Assembly: GCA_015179125.1 (NCBI GenBank)
Contig: WHVA01000071.1
Span: forward strand, 1-64,000
DNA length: 64,000 nt
From: Gautieria morchelliformis
Lineage: Eukaryota; Basidiomycota; Agaricomycetes; Gomphales; Gomphaceae
Reading direction: 5' to 3'
Shown here: piece by piece, positions 1 to 12,091 of the stretch
How the letters are laid out: every line of letters begins with the position of its first letter
Position numbering within the stretch: position 1 is the first letter of the stretch
The notes under the pieces: generated by a model
Seen by the model: only the letters and a program-made list of their open reading frames with translations
The model's database searches: none
Told to the model about the DNA's origin: nothing
Program-made: the position numbers and the translations under genes

Positions 1-135
1 TCGAGTTTTTGTGCTACAACGCAAGCAGATTTGATGCTCGCCTTAGAGTACTCTAAATAGGCGTAATACAACCTCAACTCATCTACCCCTAATGATGTAC
101 AAACCGCTGGTTCGCCCCGGTAAGCATGCCAGTCG

Positions 136-1652
136 TCACCTAATAATCTCCTGATGCTCCCGGTGCGTCGCCGGGACCCTACAGCGTGGAATAGGCCCCG
201 GTGCAAGGTCCGTCGCGATCTCCACCTCAGGGAAATACAGGGGAAGTGCCATGTTGAATGAAACAACTACTTGATACTGGGTCAAGGCTGTCATTGTGGA
301 GCCGGCCAAATAGTAGAAAGGTTGACTCACTCTTATGGTTACATGTGGAAAAACGAAACTGGGCACGAGCGAGTCTGTCAAAGGGATTTCACCTACGAAG
401 TTCCGAGTGTCCGATGTATCATTATCATCTCCTGAGGACCAATAGATGCCCTTTCCAACGGTTAACGTGGCCTTCGCTTCATCCGTGGCGTCCGGTCCCG
501 TGAAAATATCACGTACGAGATGGATGAAGAGCGGGCCACGTCGCACAGAAACATCAAGAACATAGCCGCGGAAGCAGTGTAGAGTTAGCCAAAACGGAAT
601 CGAGGTACCGAGAGTGTAGCAAAGCTAAATTAGCCAGTGAGAAACGGCACGTTCTTCTTTCGTTTCACGTACAGGCTTTGCAAGAGCGAACTGGGGTGTT
701 CGAGTACAATTAGCCAAATATATGTGGGGCTTAGGGGAAGCTTACTAGGCAAGCAGCCTTCACGTCCCCCCCGCCGAATACTCCCAAGGGTAGAATTTCC
801 CAGCCTGTAACAAACCAGCAAGCCTTTATCCCACTGATGAAAGAACGGATGTAGCAAATTACCTTCAGGGTCAACACGCGGTCCCGATAGCGCAGTGTGC
901 TCGCGATATGCCAACTGTCGCAACACTGAGGGCGCGGAAGGGCGTGAACGAGGCAAGTATTTGATTGTCGTTGAGAGGCTGTCGTAAACTTAGCGGGTGT
1001 TTGAGAACACAGTCGAGGACCTACGAATGGTCTACACGAAGCCTCCCCCGATGAATGGTGGCCACAACCTTGTATTTGATGTAACATGAAGGTGATGATC
1101 CTTCGGCTCCCGCGGAAACTGAAAAATGGAACGATAAGACTATGGGTGACACTGCTGCGTCTGCAACTCAACAACTCGGCGGGAGTGGGTATACGGAGAG
1201 TGGTCCCCGCTTCACGGCGGACGTAGCCACCGTGTCAGGTAAAGCGATAGAGAAGGGCCAGACGTAATCGCCTTTCAGTTTGGGACTACCGATACCAGCA
1301 TTTCCGGTCCTTGGATCGCCCATGGAAGTCGACCATAGAGTGATTTCTTTCTTCAAAAATTGGAGGGTTTCTTGTCCGACAGCGAAGGAGACGCCTCGTA
1401 CCTGCCTACATGGAATCACAATAACATGACGGCGAGGATGCAGAGACTTGCCTCTACGGTCACTGCTTGAATGTGACTCGTTTTCTCCAAGCTAAGCTCG
1501 ACAGTCCCCGTGATTGGTTCTCCTTGAATAAACATTGGAAAACTCGTATGTTTTGTACCTCGACTTTTGACTTTGAGAAATGCCCAAGGCTTGTCCATCT
1601 CAAGCGTGTACACTCGATCTGTGAGTTGAGGGTTAGATATTGCCGGTGCCAT
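136..1652 (-). CDS. Arrestin-like domain protein, multi-exon
   Basis: Pieces in several minus-strand frames together read as a fungal arrestin-fold protein, a family that acts as cytosolic adaptors (often for ubiquitin ligases or receptors). The start at 1652 opens MAPAISNPQLTDRVYTLEMD, followed by a beta-rich N-lobe containing GEPITGTVELSLEK. The next exon holds VRGVSFAVGQETLQF and the tryptophan-containing ITLWSTSMGD. Further exons read KVVATIHRGRLRVD (about 1060) and APSVLRQLAYREHTALSG (about 920). The last exon (about 546-136) carries the C-lobe with FVFPHVTIRVSQPFYYLAG and ends at a TGA at 136-138. The first intron is 1402-1451 (50 nt) and uses a GC donor (GCAAGT) with a CAG acceptor. 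Family assignment rests on fold-level resemblance and on similar agaricomycete proteins I recall. The exon chain is not fully resolved between 550 and 1200. Confidence 0.6.
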
Positions 1653-2690
1653 TAGAGCCTATCTCAGGAGCCAGGACCTGTGTTGGGTACTGAAAGAAGA
1701 ACCCTGCAAGTAACTCTGTTTATTACGACCGCGGACGAGCGGTCACCTGCAGTGCGTCTGTGTGCATCGCCTCGAGCACATGATGTTGCCGAGTTGCCTA
1801 GCCAGCTCAGAGTCGCCTATCTGAGAACCGCTGCTGCGATTCTATTCTGCGCTTCTCCTCAAGGAAGCCTACCTCGCGGCCGGGCGTTTACACAAGAGGC
1901 CAGCATCCTGCCCATGAATTACCGTGTATATCTCAGGTAAGTTTATTGTCATGCTCACCTGACTCAGGTGAGCAGACAATAAACTTACCCTCAGGGTCGC
2001 GGTCGTGTTTTGCGACAGTCCGCGGCCAACGAACGGATTATACGTTGTCGGCATAATTTCAGTGACTCGCAAGATTACACTTCCGCTCCGTTAGTAATGA
2101 AAACACGTGGCTCTACCAGCTACAACCAGATGCTCACCAAGACTTCCACTGTGTCACGATCTTAGTATTCCGTCACGGTCTCATCCGTCTCGCCTGCCCT
2201 CACATGAATGAATTTTCCAGAAGCGCACTCAACCTCGACGGTGGCAGGAGTTCTTCCCTTCCAGGCAACTGAACGTTATTGGAAGTGAGCGCTAGAGCAC
2301 TAAAGCTTTGCATCACTGCGGCAGTCCACTGGCGCTGGAACACACGTAAGAGTGCCAAGCGCCGACTACATGTGTCGACTCTACCGCCTACCTTCGACAG
2401 CGCTGCTCTGACGATCGCATTCAAGGAAGAAGGCGTAGTCTATCGCTTGCTCTGCGACACCATGATTATGAAGTGCTATATATGCCGATAGACTAACCCC
2501 AGTTTTCCCTGATGGCCATCAACTCACGGAGGAGTACAGACATGAGGACCTCATAACAAGGTCGACAACGAGTGTGCGACGCAGAACGTCACACACGTCA
2601 TGGGCCTCGCTGTCCACGAAGGCTCTATGGAGGAGCCGGTTGTGTTCGCTCCGCCGAGCATCGACGCTTACTGCGACCTTTTGCTGATAC
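1653..2690. other. Intergenic, no gene recognised
   Basis: Short open stretches occur on both strands here, but none shows a family motif or a convincing exon chain. It separates the arrestin-like gene from the PLP-enzyme remnant and contains the small hairpin at 1936-1989. Confidence 0.4.
1936..1989. repeat. Short inverted repeat (26-bp arms)
   Basis: The left arm, starting GGTAAGTTTATTG, is mirrored by the right arm ending CAATAAACTTACC, with one base missing in the right arm and almost no loop (centre CACCTGACTCAGGTG). Both arms contain a splice-donor-like CAGGTAAG or CAGGTGAG. Role unknown. Confidence 0.7.
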
Positions 2691-4099
2691 CACTTGTACA
2701 ACGTGATTCACTACCACTACTCTGTGCTCTGTACTCTCGACTTCTCGCGATGAGTATCAGCGTCCTTGAGAACCAGGCTCCAAATGACCGGCTGTTTTCA
2801 ACCTGCACTTCCCCTCAACTACACCGAGGGCTGACCTATTTTCTCATGATTATTTGTCGATAGTGGTTAACCCCAAACTACGCTCTATGATCCTCAGTGG
2901 CCTCTCAAACGAGCGCCGGGGGTTTCTTGGTGCCACTGGGACTCGTCTGCTGGAAAACACTGAGGTGCACGTGGCTTTCGAGGCCCAGCTCCGCGAATAT
3001 TACAATGCAAACTCTGCGCTGCTCTTCAACACGGGCTATGATGCTCATATGGCTCTGTCTGGGGCTTTACCCCAAACAGACGATGTCGTCGGGTATGACA
3101 AGCTCATACACGCGTCTGTCCTCGATGGAATACGGCTCTCGCGCGTCGCAGCCCATTCGTTCGACCACAATTCAGTAATTTCGCTCAAGTCCTTACTCCA
3201 GAAGCTGATGACATCTCATCCTCCCCTCCGTTCCGATTCTTGCAGCGTCTGTGTGGCATTAGAAACAGGTTATAGCATGGATGGCGACATCGCACCACTT
3301 CAACAACCAGTGGAAGCCGTGGAGAATACTTTGGCTAAGGGATGTTCTCAAATATTCGTCGATGAGTCGCACTCCGCTGGGATGTATGGACCTGGCGGCC
3401 GTGGGATTGTCCACCATTTGGGACTCGAGAAGCGTATCGATATTCGACTTTATATATTCTCTAAGGCCCTTGCTGGTAGCTACAGTAAGCATAATCTCCT
3501 CAGCTTAGTTCCTACACATGCCTTACTACTTCGTTCCAGGTGTTGTGATCTGCTCCCCGACGCTTCGGACGTACCTCATCAATTTCCCTCGCCCATTCAT
3601 GTATTCGACTGCCCGAATCGTATATGTATTATTGCCGGCGAAGCATCTCTTGATGTTGTGAAAAGCAATATTGGCGACCAGGTTCAAATAGCTTCTTTCT
3701 TGTTCTCTGCAAGCAATTCATATTTACCCACCAGCTTCGCGAACGTTTATTCGCGACCATCAAGTATACCAACACCGTCCTCAAGGAAGAACTCCATGAT
3801 ATTCCCTCCAACGTTCTTCGGGTAGCAACTCCAACAACAGAATTATTGCCGGCTGTAATTCCCATTGTGACCCCATACGTCATTCCCCTCTGTCAGCAAG
3901 GAAGGTCACAAGAATGGGTAACGAATCCCATCCTGTATCCGACAGCCCCGCGTGGCGAAGGTATTTCACATTGTATGCGGAAAACACGGAACAGGAAATT
4001 CAGGAATTGGTTCGGGTCATTCGTGATTTCATTAAAAGAAGGGGATTTGAAAAAAGAGCATCATACACGGTTGAGTGTATGACAGCGATGATCGGATGA
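2690..4099 (+). pseudogene. 8-amino-7-oxononanoate synthase-like PLP enzyme, decayed
   Basis: Resembles the alpha-oxoamine synthase family (KAPA synthase, ALA synthase and relatives), which condenses an acyl-CoA with an amino acid on pyridoxal phosphate. Visible motifs: FSHDYLSIVVNPKLR (about 2839), GATGTRLLENT, ALLFNTGYDAHM, DKLIHASVLDGIRLSR, the aspartate/histidine motif VDESHSAGMYGPGGRG (about 3358) and the PLP-lysine segment FSKALAGS (about 3457). A clean intron runs 3485-3539. The downstream exon reads VVICSPTLRTYLINFPRPFM, and later QLRERLFATIKY and ELLPAVIPIVTPYVIPL. The reading frame changes without a plausible intron near 3620 (after YSTA) and again near 3960 (between YPTAPRG and AENTEQEIQELVRV). 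The N-terminus before 2839 is unclear. Two unexplained shifts suggest a pseudogene, though sequencing errors or unusual splicing could imitate this. Confidence 0.6.
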
Positions 4100-4535
4100 G
4101 GTTCAGTGCAAAATTATAATCGCTTTAGGCGTTCGCCTTTGCAAACAGAAATAGACACTAGCAAATTGATTGTGGATGGTAGAGGGGGTTCTTGCCATTT
4201 CCTTGTAACGTTTTAGAGTCGACTCTCGGAGGCTTCAAAAGCTAGTTCTGCGTGCACACAAATTCGCCACGAAGGTTAGTTAGCACTAAAAGCTTCCCCG
4301 ACTCTAAGGTCAATCACGGTTAATCCTCTCCTTGACATCTACCTTTATATAATGTTTTAAATAACAGTGGTGAGAAAATTAGGTCTTTATAAGTTTTTTA
4401 GAGTGATACTCGCTGCATGATCCCTTAAGACAGGCGTGAGGTAACCCAAGCCCTTCGAGTATCCCCAATCCCTGCCGAAAGGGTAGTTGTCGAACTTCCA
4501 TCTGGCACACGAGTGTATATTAGGTCCTCCGGTTG
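4100..4535. other. Intergenic, nothing recognised
   Basis: AT-neutral sequence between the end of the PLP-enzyme remnant and the convergent stop of the DUF6533 gene. No coding or structured signal was seen. Confidence 0.4.
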
Positions 4536-6229
4536 TTACGGCATGACCGTGGCGGTCAGTGTCTGGGAGTTGATGGTGTCATCTTCACGGAACCACGTGT
4601 TGACTCCAATAACAACGCTAGAAAGAGCCGTCGAGCTCATATGAAAGCTTGTTTCGTTGTCTTCCAAGGCACCTGCTGTTACCGCCCTCGTTGCGCGATC
4701 CAGGGTTATGGCCCGGCGCAAATTGAGCAAAATGCGTGCTGTCAGGATGGAATGCATGACACGCTGCATGCTAAATGTGCAAGAGTTGTGAGTTTAGTGA
4801 GGCAGAGATGGTTTCATGGACAAACCTGTTGAGGGACGGTCCAGGTTTAATCTGGGGGTTGCTTGAACATATGAAGATGAAATGCAGTGCTGGTTAAACA
4901 TACGCTGTTCGCCATGACAACGATGTTTGCAAGAGTGCACACTTGATATTCAAATAAGTCAGCCCACTATCGCTGGAAGCTGTGGGAACCACCAACGCAC
5001 AGACAAGAAAAGCGTAATACAGCACCCCTGTAGCGTGGCACAGTCAGTGATTCATATATAGCGCTGTATGGTCGATCAAAATATCACCGTCTCGATAAAG
5101 CGTCACGAATAGATTCGCGTTACTGAAGCGCACTAGAAGAGAACAAAGTCAATATGCGTTATGACGTAGTAAAGATTGACTACGAACAATGCTGCCGCCC
5201 TTTAAACACGGTTAATGACAAGATGACTGGTAATAACGGTCAGGTTCAAAGTGCACCTAAGGGCACAAGCAAGGACACCAGCCTGACTCAAAAAGCAAGA
5301 CTATGATATAGTCTCCGATAGCGATTGGACTGAGGTTACTATCTATCCAGCAACTCTTTCGGGGTGCCGGACTAACTACAACTGATAGGTAAACACTATT
5401 AGGATATCAAGTTGTGAGTGCTAGGTATAAACGTACACTTAAGACCGGCAGTACCAAGGTGCGTGAAGACACCGATTGGAATTGTCATGGTGACGATCAA
5501 GGCGAGAAGAGTAATGGCGACTCTGTTGCTTTTCCCCCAGATTGCCCAGGTCCGGAATACTAATACCACTGTAATAAAAAATCATTAGAGAAGAAGTGGC
5601 GAGAACCTCAGAGAAGCGCACATTCCGAAACAAACATGCCGGCGACGAGCATCCCTGGTCCGCCGCATATACGTCAGTACATGCATCTGATGTGGGCATA
5701 CTACGTACATACTACCGCTCCATACATTTTGGCACAGACAACTGGCGTGGTAGATGACGGTAGTAAAGGGACTGAGTGTTATTTAGCAGGGTCTAACAAC
5801 AATGACTATACGGGAACCACGAACGAAACGCCAATAGACCTGTATCTATCATTGCAGGGTATCGGGTTGCGAAGTATAGAATCTTTCCTAGACTCCATGG
5901 CGTATGCCAAACAAGTTCCACTTCCGAGGCCAGGGTCAAGGAAATATTGTATGCCTTCACCAAGGATGAGCCGGACAGAGAGATATAAGACAATCCTGAC
6001 GTACTAATACCACAAAGCTGGCCACTGTCGTAATTGAGGAATTTCGTGAGCACATCCGTTCCAGGTCCTCAAGACTTGACGCTTAGATATTGAATTCACA
6101 TACAATTACAGTACTGGATTCAAGACGCATGAGTAATGAAATGATACACCATCAGACTGGGTTATAACTTACAGCAACGATTTGGTTGTCTTCGAGATCT
6201 AAGATGACTTGCGATGGATCTAGTAGCAT
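4536..6229 (-). CDS. DUF6533-type multi-pass membrane protein
   Basis: A fungal seven-transmembrane-like family of unknown function, expanded in agaricomycetes. Exon 1 (6229-6173) encodes MLLDPSQVILDLEDNQIVA and ends at a GTAAGT donor. A short exon gives FVVL and a 50-nt intron follows. The next exon carries the family signature: AYNISLTLASEVELVWH, then PWSLGKILYFATRYPAMID. A later exon, preceded by a TTTTTATTACAG acceptor near 5572, reads VLVFRTWAIWGKSNRV and a hydrophobic stretch ITLLALIVTMTIPIGVF. The last exon (about 4769-4536) reads MHSILTARILLNLRR and ends VIGVNTWFREDD...TVMP with a TAA stop at 4536-4538. The region between 4833 and 5438 must hold one or more exons not traced. The gene looks intact. 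Confidence 0.72.
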
Positions 6230-6350
6230 CTTGGTGAATGAGTGGGAGATCGGGGCTTCTAATGAAACTACAGCTTTAAGCTGTCGGACACTGACAGTCT
6301 GATGTGCTGTACAAAGGCCAAGGGGACCAATGGGTTGTAACGATGGCGCT

Positions 6351-6574
6351 AGGACGAGTTGAATAGAGATGTAGGGATTCAGGGACTTGTATCATGATTA
6401 TCATAATCAAACAAGAGTACCCTGGTTGTAGTAGTGCTTCGCGTCCGGTATCTGAAGCCAGGTTGCGTTGCGACGACGATGCCAGGACGAGTTGAATAGA
6501 GATTTAGGGATTCGGGAGCTTGTATCATGATTATTATACTCAAACCAGAGTACCCTGGTTGTAGACAGTGCTTC
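6351..6574. repeat. Two direct repeats of about 90 bp, period about 133
   Basis: Copies at 6351-6440 and 6484-6574 both start AGGACGAGTTGAATAGAGAT, include TTGTATCATGATTAT and TACCCTGGTTGTAG, and end in GTGCTTC. A few substitutions separate them. They lie upstream of the DUF6533 gene; function unknown. Confidence 0.75.
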
Positions 6575-7039
6575 CTTGAAACAAGGCTGTTGATCTGATC
6601 GAGAGCTAGACCTAGGTACAACGTCCAGGAACTCGGAGTCCCGCTATTACCGACTGATCTGCGCATGAATATAACTTGGTGGGTTCCTTACAGCAAGTAC
6701 TCTGCTATATGCAGAGTCCGAAAGAACCCCCATTGGTGATCCTGTTATTTCTGGGTTGAAAAGTCGATCCGTTAGCAAATATGACAAAGTTTTCATCACC
6801 TATCACCTGCAGGAGCATGAGGACTCGTGCCATGGCTATGAACCATGGTGGCAATGAGCCGGGTACTATGGAAGCCGGTATAAATGGAATTCGCAGTCCG
6901 ACTCGTCCAAACTGCTTCCGACGCGCCACGTGGAAGTTGTGGGTGTCGCTTGACTGCCGCTGCGTTGCCAACGCTTGTGGCAAACTGGCTAGCTTTCTCT
7001 TTATCTCCTCGTGCGGCGCATGTCACTGCTCAAGTTCCC
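6575..7039. other. Intergenic, no gene recognised
   Basis: Short open frames on both strands overlap here, but none has a recognisable family motif. It includes the 5' flank of the gene starting at 7040. Confidence 0.35.
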
Positions 7040-7829
7040 ATGTCGACCCATAATTTATACCAGGCCTCCCAGAATACCTTTGTCCCGCAACGAGCAGCGT
7101 CGGAAGACCCTAAATCGTCAAAGACCTACCACGCCACCGCAGAATGGGGAAAGCGCGGTATGACGCTGCAGGAGCTCACCCGTGCGTTCGACGCATTTAA
7201 TGAGGCCGAGGAGCGGGTCGCGATCGGATTTGCGTGCTCTGAGGTTCGACCACTACACTGTCATGTGTTTTTATTGTGTGCCTCACCTACAGCTGTACAA
7301 CATGACCAGGACTGTAACAGAAAGCTTGCTGAACCATTAAGCGAGGTTAAAACAATTTTTTTAGACCTTGACGGTTTGAAGCCACGGTCTGGATGTTCTT
7401 CCGTTCCACCTACGTCATCCGCCGCCTTTTCGCCCCGACAAGTTGTTTCTCATGTATCACAATCTAATCCGGATATTAGTGCAAGGGATCCCGATGAGCT
7501 TGGCGTGCGTGTGTATCCGCTCATCACATGAGGGCGGCGGTTAATTTGTCATTTAGTACCTCCTTCACGCAGATGATGTATCCCGCCATGGCAATGCTTC
7601 TCGCGCGCATGAAGAACCTCAGCTAGAACTAGATGATGGAGTCGATGAAGATACCATCAGACCGTCTCAGAAACGTCGGCGAAGAATTTCTTCGTTAGGG
7701 ACACCCTCCCCTTCCACCTCGGAGTTGGAAGAGGAGCCAGATGCAGCTGTCCCAACACGACCACCTTCGAGACTAGGATTTATTGGCGACGAGGATACTA
7801 TTTATCATATGAACATAGAAAGAGATTAA
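7040..7829 (+). CDS. Uncharacterised basic, probably nuclear protein
   Basis: I do not recognise this family. The proposed start at 7040 gives MSTHNLYQASQNTFVPQRAA followed by a segment that looks helical (LQELTRAFDAFNEAEERVAI), then a stretch rich in serine and proline. The frame is open to about 7531. A likely intron ends at a CATTTAG acceptor near 7550, after which a different frame stays open to a TAA at 7827-7829. That last exon is acidic, then strongly basic (SQKRRRRISSLGTPSPSTSE, a plausible nuclear-localisation signal), and ends in GFIGDEDTIYHMNIERD. The long open frame and sensible composition support a real gene. The precise introns and any function are uncertain. Confidence 0.45.
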
Positions 7830-8676
7830 AGGGCAACATTCATTACATGCCGGACGTTGGAGATCAAAATGCCTGGTCACTAATAACACGAAATGTATCA
7901 TTAATTATATGTAGCATCCATACCAGGCAACATAAGTATAGTACGGGCAGTTTTGGAGTGTGGGCGTACGTAGCACTCCGGTGCGATCATTTCCAAGGTA
8001 GAAAAGTAATAACTTCTGATGCTGCGGAAGATATTATATTTATTGGTGTGTTGGGCAGAAAGACTGCACAAATGTTTGAATACAAAAGGAAAATGAAATC
8101 GAAGAGACGAATGGATTCAGCCAATGCGACATGACAATAGGCACTGTATGGGGGATGTATGCAGGCATGCAATGTGAGTAGGGGCGTATGACAAGTTAGA
8201 AAGGCAATGGTAATGCGTGGGCTGCCATCGAGGACATGCCATATACGAGACACGGCGAGACAACAAGGGAATGAGTAGCAGGGACAGCGACACGAGTTAA
8301 CTGAAACACACAGTACTGAACGAGAGCTAGTTGTCAGCAAAAGGCGACCACACAGCAAAAAGCTGGCTGACCTTTTACATGAGAGAGAAATACCGCCTTA
8401 GTGTGCTATACAAAAGCCGAACACCCAGAATCAACATGATGCTCATCGTTTTCGCGTGCACGACTGGAGCTGCATCATAGTTTGCTTTGGTGGGGCGGAG
8501 ATTAGATAGAGCGAGAGAAAGAACAATATGGAAGATTGTACCGAAAGTGTATCCTCAAATTCATCTCCCTCCTTCGGCATGCCAGTCGTCAGGCCAACAC
8601 TAATCGCCCAGGTGACCACCTGCCTCAGCAAATCCCGATCGATCACAACCTCATCTACAGACAAATCTGCGCCATG
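7830..8676. other. Intergenic between convergent genes
   Basis: Converging 3' flanks of the unknown + gene and the kinase gene. Only unconvincing short open frames are present, and no structured element was seen. Confidence 0.45.
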
Positions 8677-11600
8677 TCAGAACCTAGCCAGCTTCGGGCT
8701 TGTCGGCTGTGACTTACTCAATTCTCCACTCCTTCCCTTGGGGTGCAACCATCCGGCTGCTAACAGCTGCGGTATTGTCTGCCGCTCCTTAGAATTTTTC
8801 GTCAGACAACTCTTCAAGCTCTCGATCACTTCCAGGGGGACAGCCTTTGCGAGATGATGCAGCTTCTTCGGCGGGACGGGTCCGTTGCTATTAGCGCCAG
8901 ATGAGGTGGCACCGCGTGGTTGAGGTACGATTGGGATCGACTCGTCTGGGAATTCGATGATATTGTTTGGATCAGGGATGGCGCGCATTTTCTGGAGCAC
9001 GGAGAGCTGGTGGAAAGGTGGGGTCCCGTAGATCATTTGATAGAGGATACAGCCCAGGGACCAGACATCGCTTGGGCGGCCGACCTAAATTACTTTTGAG
9101 AAGGGTTCCTGCACTGGCCAAACGTTGCGCACCTTTAGGCGTGAATTGCCTTCTGCTACCTGTAAAAGAATTAAAGATTCAATAATCGCAGGACCTCTAT
9201 GTTGTGCTATCATACCTCGATAGATTCTGGACTCATATAGTTGACTGTACCAATCTACGCACGAGAACATGTCATTCCATGAGCTCACCGAATCTATGCG
9301 CGTCATACCTGGTGATCTCTTTGAATATTCGTCGTATCGTTCGCAATCGCATTTGCGATCCCAAAGTCAATCAACTTCAGCTCGCCTTTCACCAGGACAA
9401 AGTTGGCAGGTTTCAGATCAGAGTGAACGATTTTCTCCTCGTGGATTACATGCACGGCCTCCAGCATCTGGGCGGGGTTCGGATTAGGATTGGCAGTTCG
9501 GCGATCAGAAAAGGAGAAAAAAATTCAAACCTGCTTCCAATAGTAGGAGACCCATACCATATCCAGCGCGCTACTTTGCTTCGCAGCTATCAACCTGGCC
9601 AGATCCACCTCGCCGCATTCCATGACCTAACCGAGCATATCAGGCAACCGCCATACCTCCTGTGAAGGACAGAAAAGCATACAAGCATCAGATGCCCCTT
9701 ACTGCCGCCTCGGACCTCACTTTCCACAAGTTGGATGATACGTTCGTTTCCGTCGAGTCGACGGAGAAGCGCAATCTCGTTCATGTATCCCTAAATTGCA
9801 GTTAGCGTGCTGGACTGGGACAGAGTCGTCGACAAACTACACACCTGCATTGTTTCTTGGTCTGTCCTGTCAAGACTAACTCGCTTGAGGGCATATATCT
9901 CGTTCGATGGAGTAATGACGCGATATACTCTGGACGAACCGCCCTTGCCAATCATGTCGAGCTTGCCATATGTTTTCCCGTTCACCTACGTGATGATGCA
10001 GGTGAGACGGTTGTACTTAGAGGAAAAAGACGATTAAACGGTGCGCACGGTAAAGTTTTTGGCCCCGTTGACTTGCACAGCAGCAGGTGGAGAGATCTTT
10101 GGTTCCTTGGCATCCTTCTCACGCACGCCAGCGTCACCCAATGAGCCCAGCCCACCGAGATCGCGATCAACGTCCCCGACAACCTCAGCCCCCATGGACC
10201 ACGTCTTTCCCTTCGCGGCAGTCGCACCGTTTGCCTGGGCGCCGTTCATACGCCCGCTATGGCCGGTCCCATTCGAATATATGGAGTGGGCTTCTGGCGC
10301 AGTAGGACTCCGTCGATGTTGACCGCGGGACGACGGCTGGGGTTGTGGTTGAGACTGTTGCTGCGAGTTGCTACGGATCAAGCCCTGGGAACGCTCAGCC
10401 TGTTGCCCGTTAGAGACTCGATTCAGTGGTTGACGATCCTGCAGGGGTCCTGCGCTCGATCCCAGGCCTAAATCTCGGTGGGACACATGTCGTGCAGACG
10501 GAGACAATCGTGCGGGAACTGGTGTTGCCTCAGGCATAACTGTCTCGGACTCACGCCGTTGGTGGGTGAAACGGGCTGGATAAATTGGATAAGAGAGGGG
10601 TATCAGAGAAAGAAAACTATATGCGCACTCCCTCTGTCCCGGTCCTTTTCTTCAGAATCTCTAGGACGATGTAACAGCGCCGATTGAGATCGTTCTAGGA
10701 ATTGTTACTTAGTCCGTGATAAAGGGGAGGCGGTCATCGGACATACCATATCGTTCGCGCTCTTTTACCTGCTCGCGTGCAATCTCTCTCTCTCGCTCCC
10801 GGGCGGCCTCTTCCCGCTTTTCATTCTCCTCGGCCTCGAGTGCCTGCTGTAACTCCCTTTGACGTTCCTGAGCTCGTTCCCGTTCTTCTCGCTCCTCGCG
10901 CTCTACTCGAGCTTGAAGTTCTGGCCATTGATCACTCAGGTCGACAAAACACTCGGGACCTGAACTTGACAGCATACCTGCAGCCTCACGTTCGGCCTCA
11001 CGCTCCTGTCTCTCGCGTTCATCCTTCGTGATTCTGCGTGCCCCACCCGTGACGGGCCGTGGCGGGCGATGTCCCTCAGGAGCTGTGAGGAGCTTCAGCA
11101 ACTAGTAATCGGAGGCCATGGGTTTCAAGCCCGACACCCACATGACCCATCGACACTTCCTCCACTTGTACGCGTCTCTATGCTGCCTGAACCCGTACGC
11201 CCGCCAAGAGACTCCTTCCCAACAACGCGCGATACAGCGGAGAGCACGCGGTGTTGCTTAGAGGGAGGTCGACGTGGGCGGTATGGGGCGTAGTCACTCG
11301 GCTGCGAGTAGGATGGCTGGTGTTCCGGCTGCTCGGCCACCGCAAGAAGTGAGGGGATAGGGTCTGATAGAGTGCGGGTGAGTGAGGCCGAGAGCGAGCT
11401 CCTGGTGTGATGATCTGGACAAGGTACGTGCCAGATACGTGTAAATAGACGTGTCATCGACAGGGAATGAGGTATTGCACTCGCCCTTGACATGCGCATC
11501 TAAGCCGCCGACCCAGTTCTCCTTCTCCTTTTCCCGCAGGCGCAGCCTGCGAGCTTCACGCTCGCGTTCCTCCTCTTCCCGGTTCTTTCTAGCCATCTCA

Positions 11601-12091
11601 GCGTCCTCTTTGCGCTTCTCCTCAATTGGCACGCGTCTCGCCCGCACAAGCGGTCTCACACCTGAGCCAGCGCGTTGACTGGTTGAGCCCACGGGTCCCG
11701 AAACGGTACGCTGGAACTGTCTAGATGCGGGGTGAGGGCTGGAGACGTTCTCCGGGACAGATGGCGCGTGATGAGAAAGCGAAAGCACAGATGCGATGGA
11801 CTGTGCGTTCTCTGCCGTGGGTTCGTTCCCCAGGACATCATTCAGAAGGGTGTCGTTTGTTGGCAGCGGTGTCTCCAAGGCGTCTGGTCGTGTGTTGTCC
11901 TGAGCGATGTTGTCCGTTCCTAGCCCCGCCTTCGAAATCCGTATAAAGTTCCCCTCGTCGTCCCAGATGTACTCAAAAGATAGTTGAGGGGCATCATCAG
12001 AGCTGGTGCTGATACTGCTCATGCTAGAGCTCGTGGAAAGGATGGCGGGGGTATCTGCTGCAAGTGTAGGTAGTTCTTGTAGCGTGCTCAT
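8677..12091 (-). CDS. MPS1: Mps1/TTK-type spindle-checkpoint protein kinase
   Basis: A dual-specificity kinase family that monitors kinetochore attachment and, in fungi, spindle-pole duplication. The start at 12091 gives [13 protein letters not shown], then a serine-rich stretch and [19 protein letters not shown] long, low-complexity N-terminal region follows (highly charged E/R coiled coil at about 11,640-11,500 and 11,050-10,750; Q/S-rich at about 10,400). The kinase domain begins near 9975 with [18 protein letters not shown] (P-loop) and ALKRVSLDR (ATP-binding lysine). Next come [20 protein letters not shown], the catalytic loop [16 protein letters not shown] (about 9435-9385, with the HSD variant typical of TTK), [20 protein letters not shown], and after a short intron [12 protein letters not shown]. 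The C-lobe (9036 onward) has [20 protein letters not shown] and a TGA stop at 8677-8679. About eight short introns are apparent. All catalytic motifs are present, so it is probably functional. Confidence 0.88.

Noticed and set aside
4533-4832. Plus-strand frame opposite the last DUF6533 exon
   Set aside because: The minus strand carries the conserved family end with a proper stop; the plus frame is its shadow.
8087-8358. Minus-strand open frame with a hydrophobic look
   Set aside because: No family motif and no intron context; low-complexity 3' flank sequence explains it better.
10709-11101. Highly charged E/R segment as a separate gene
   Set aside because: It lies between kinase-gene exons on the same strand and reads as the coiled-coil N-terminal region of the Mps1-type kinase.
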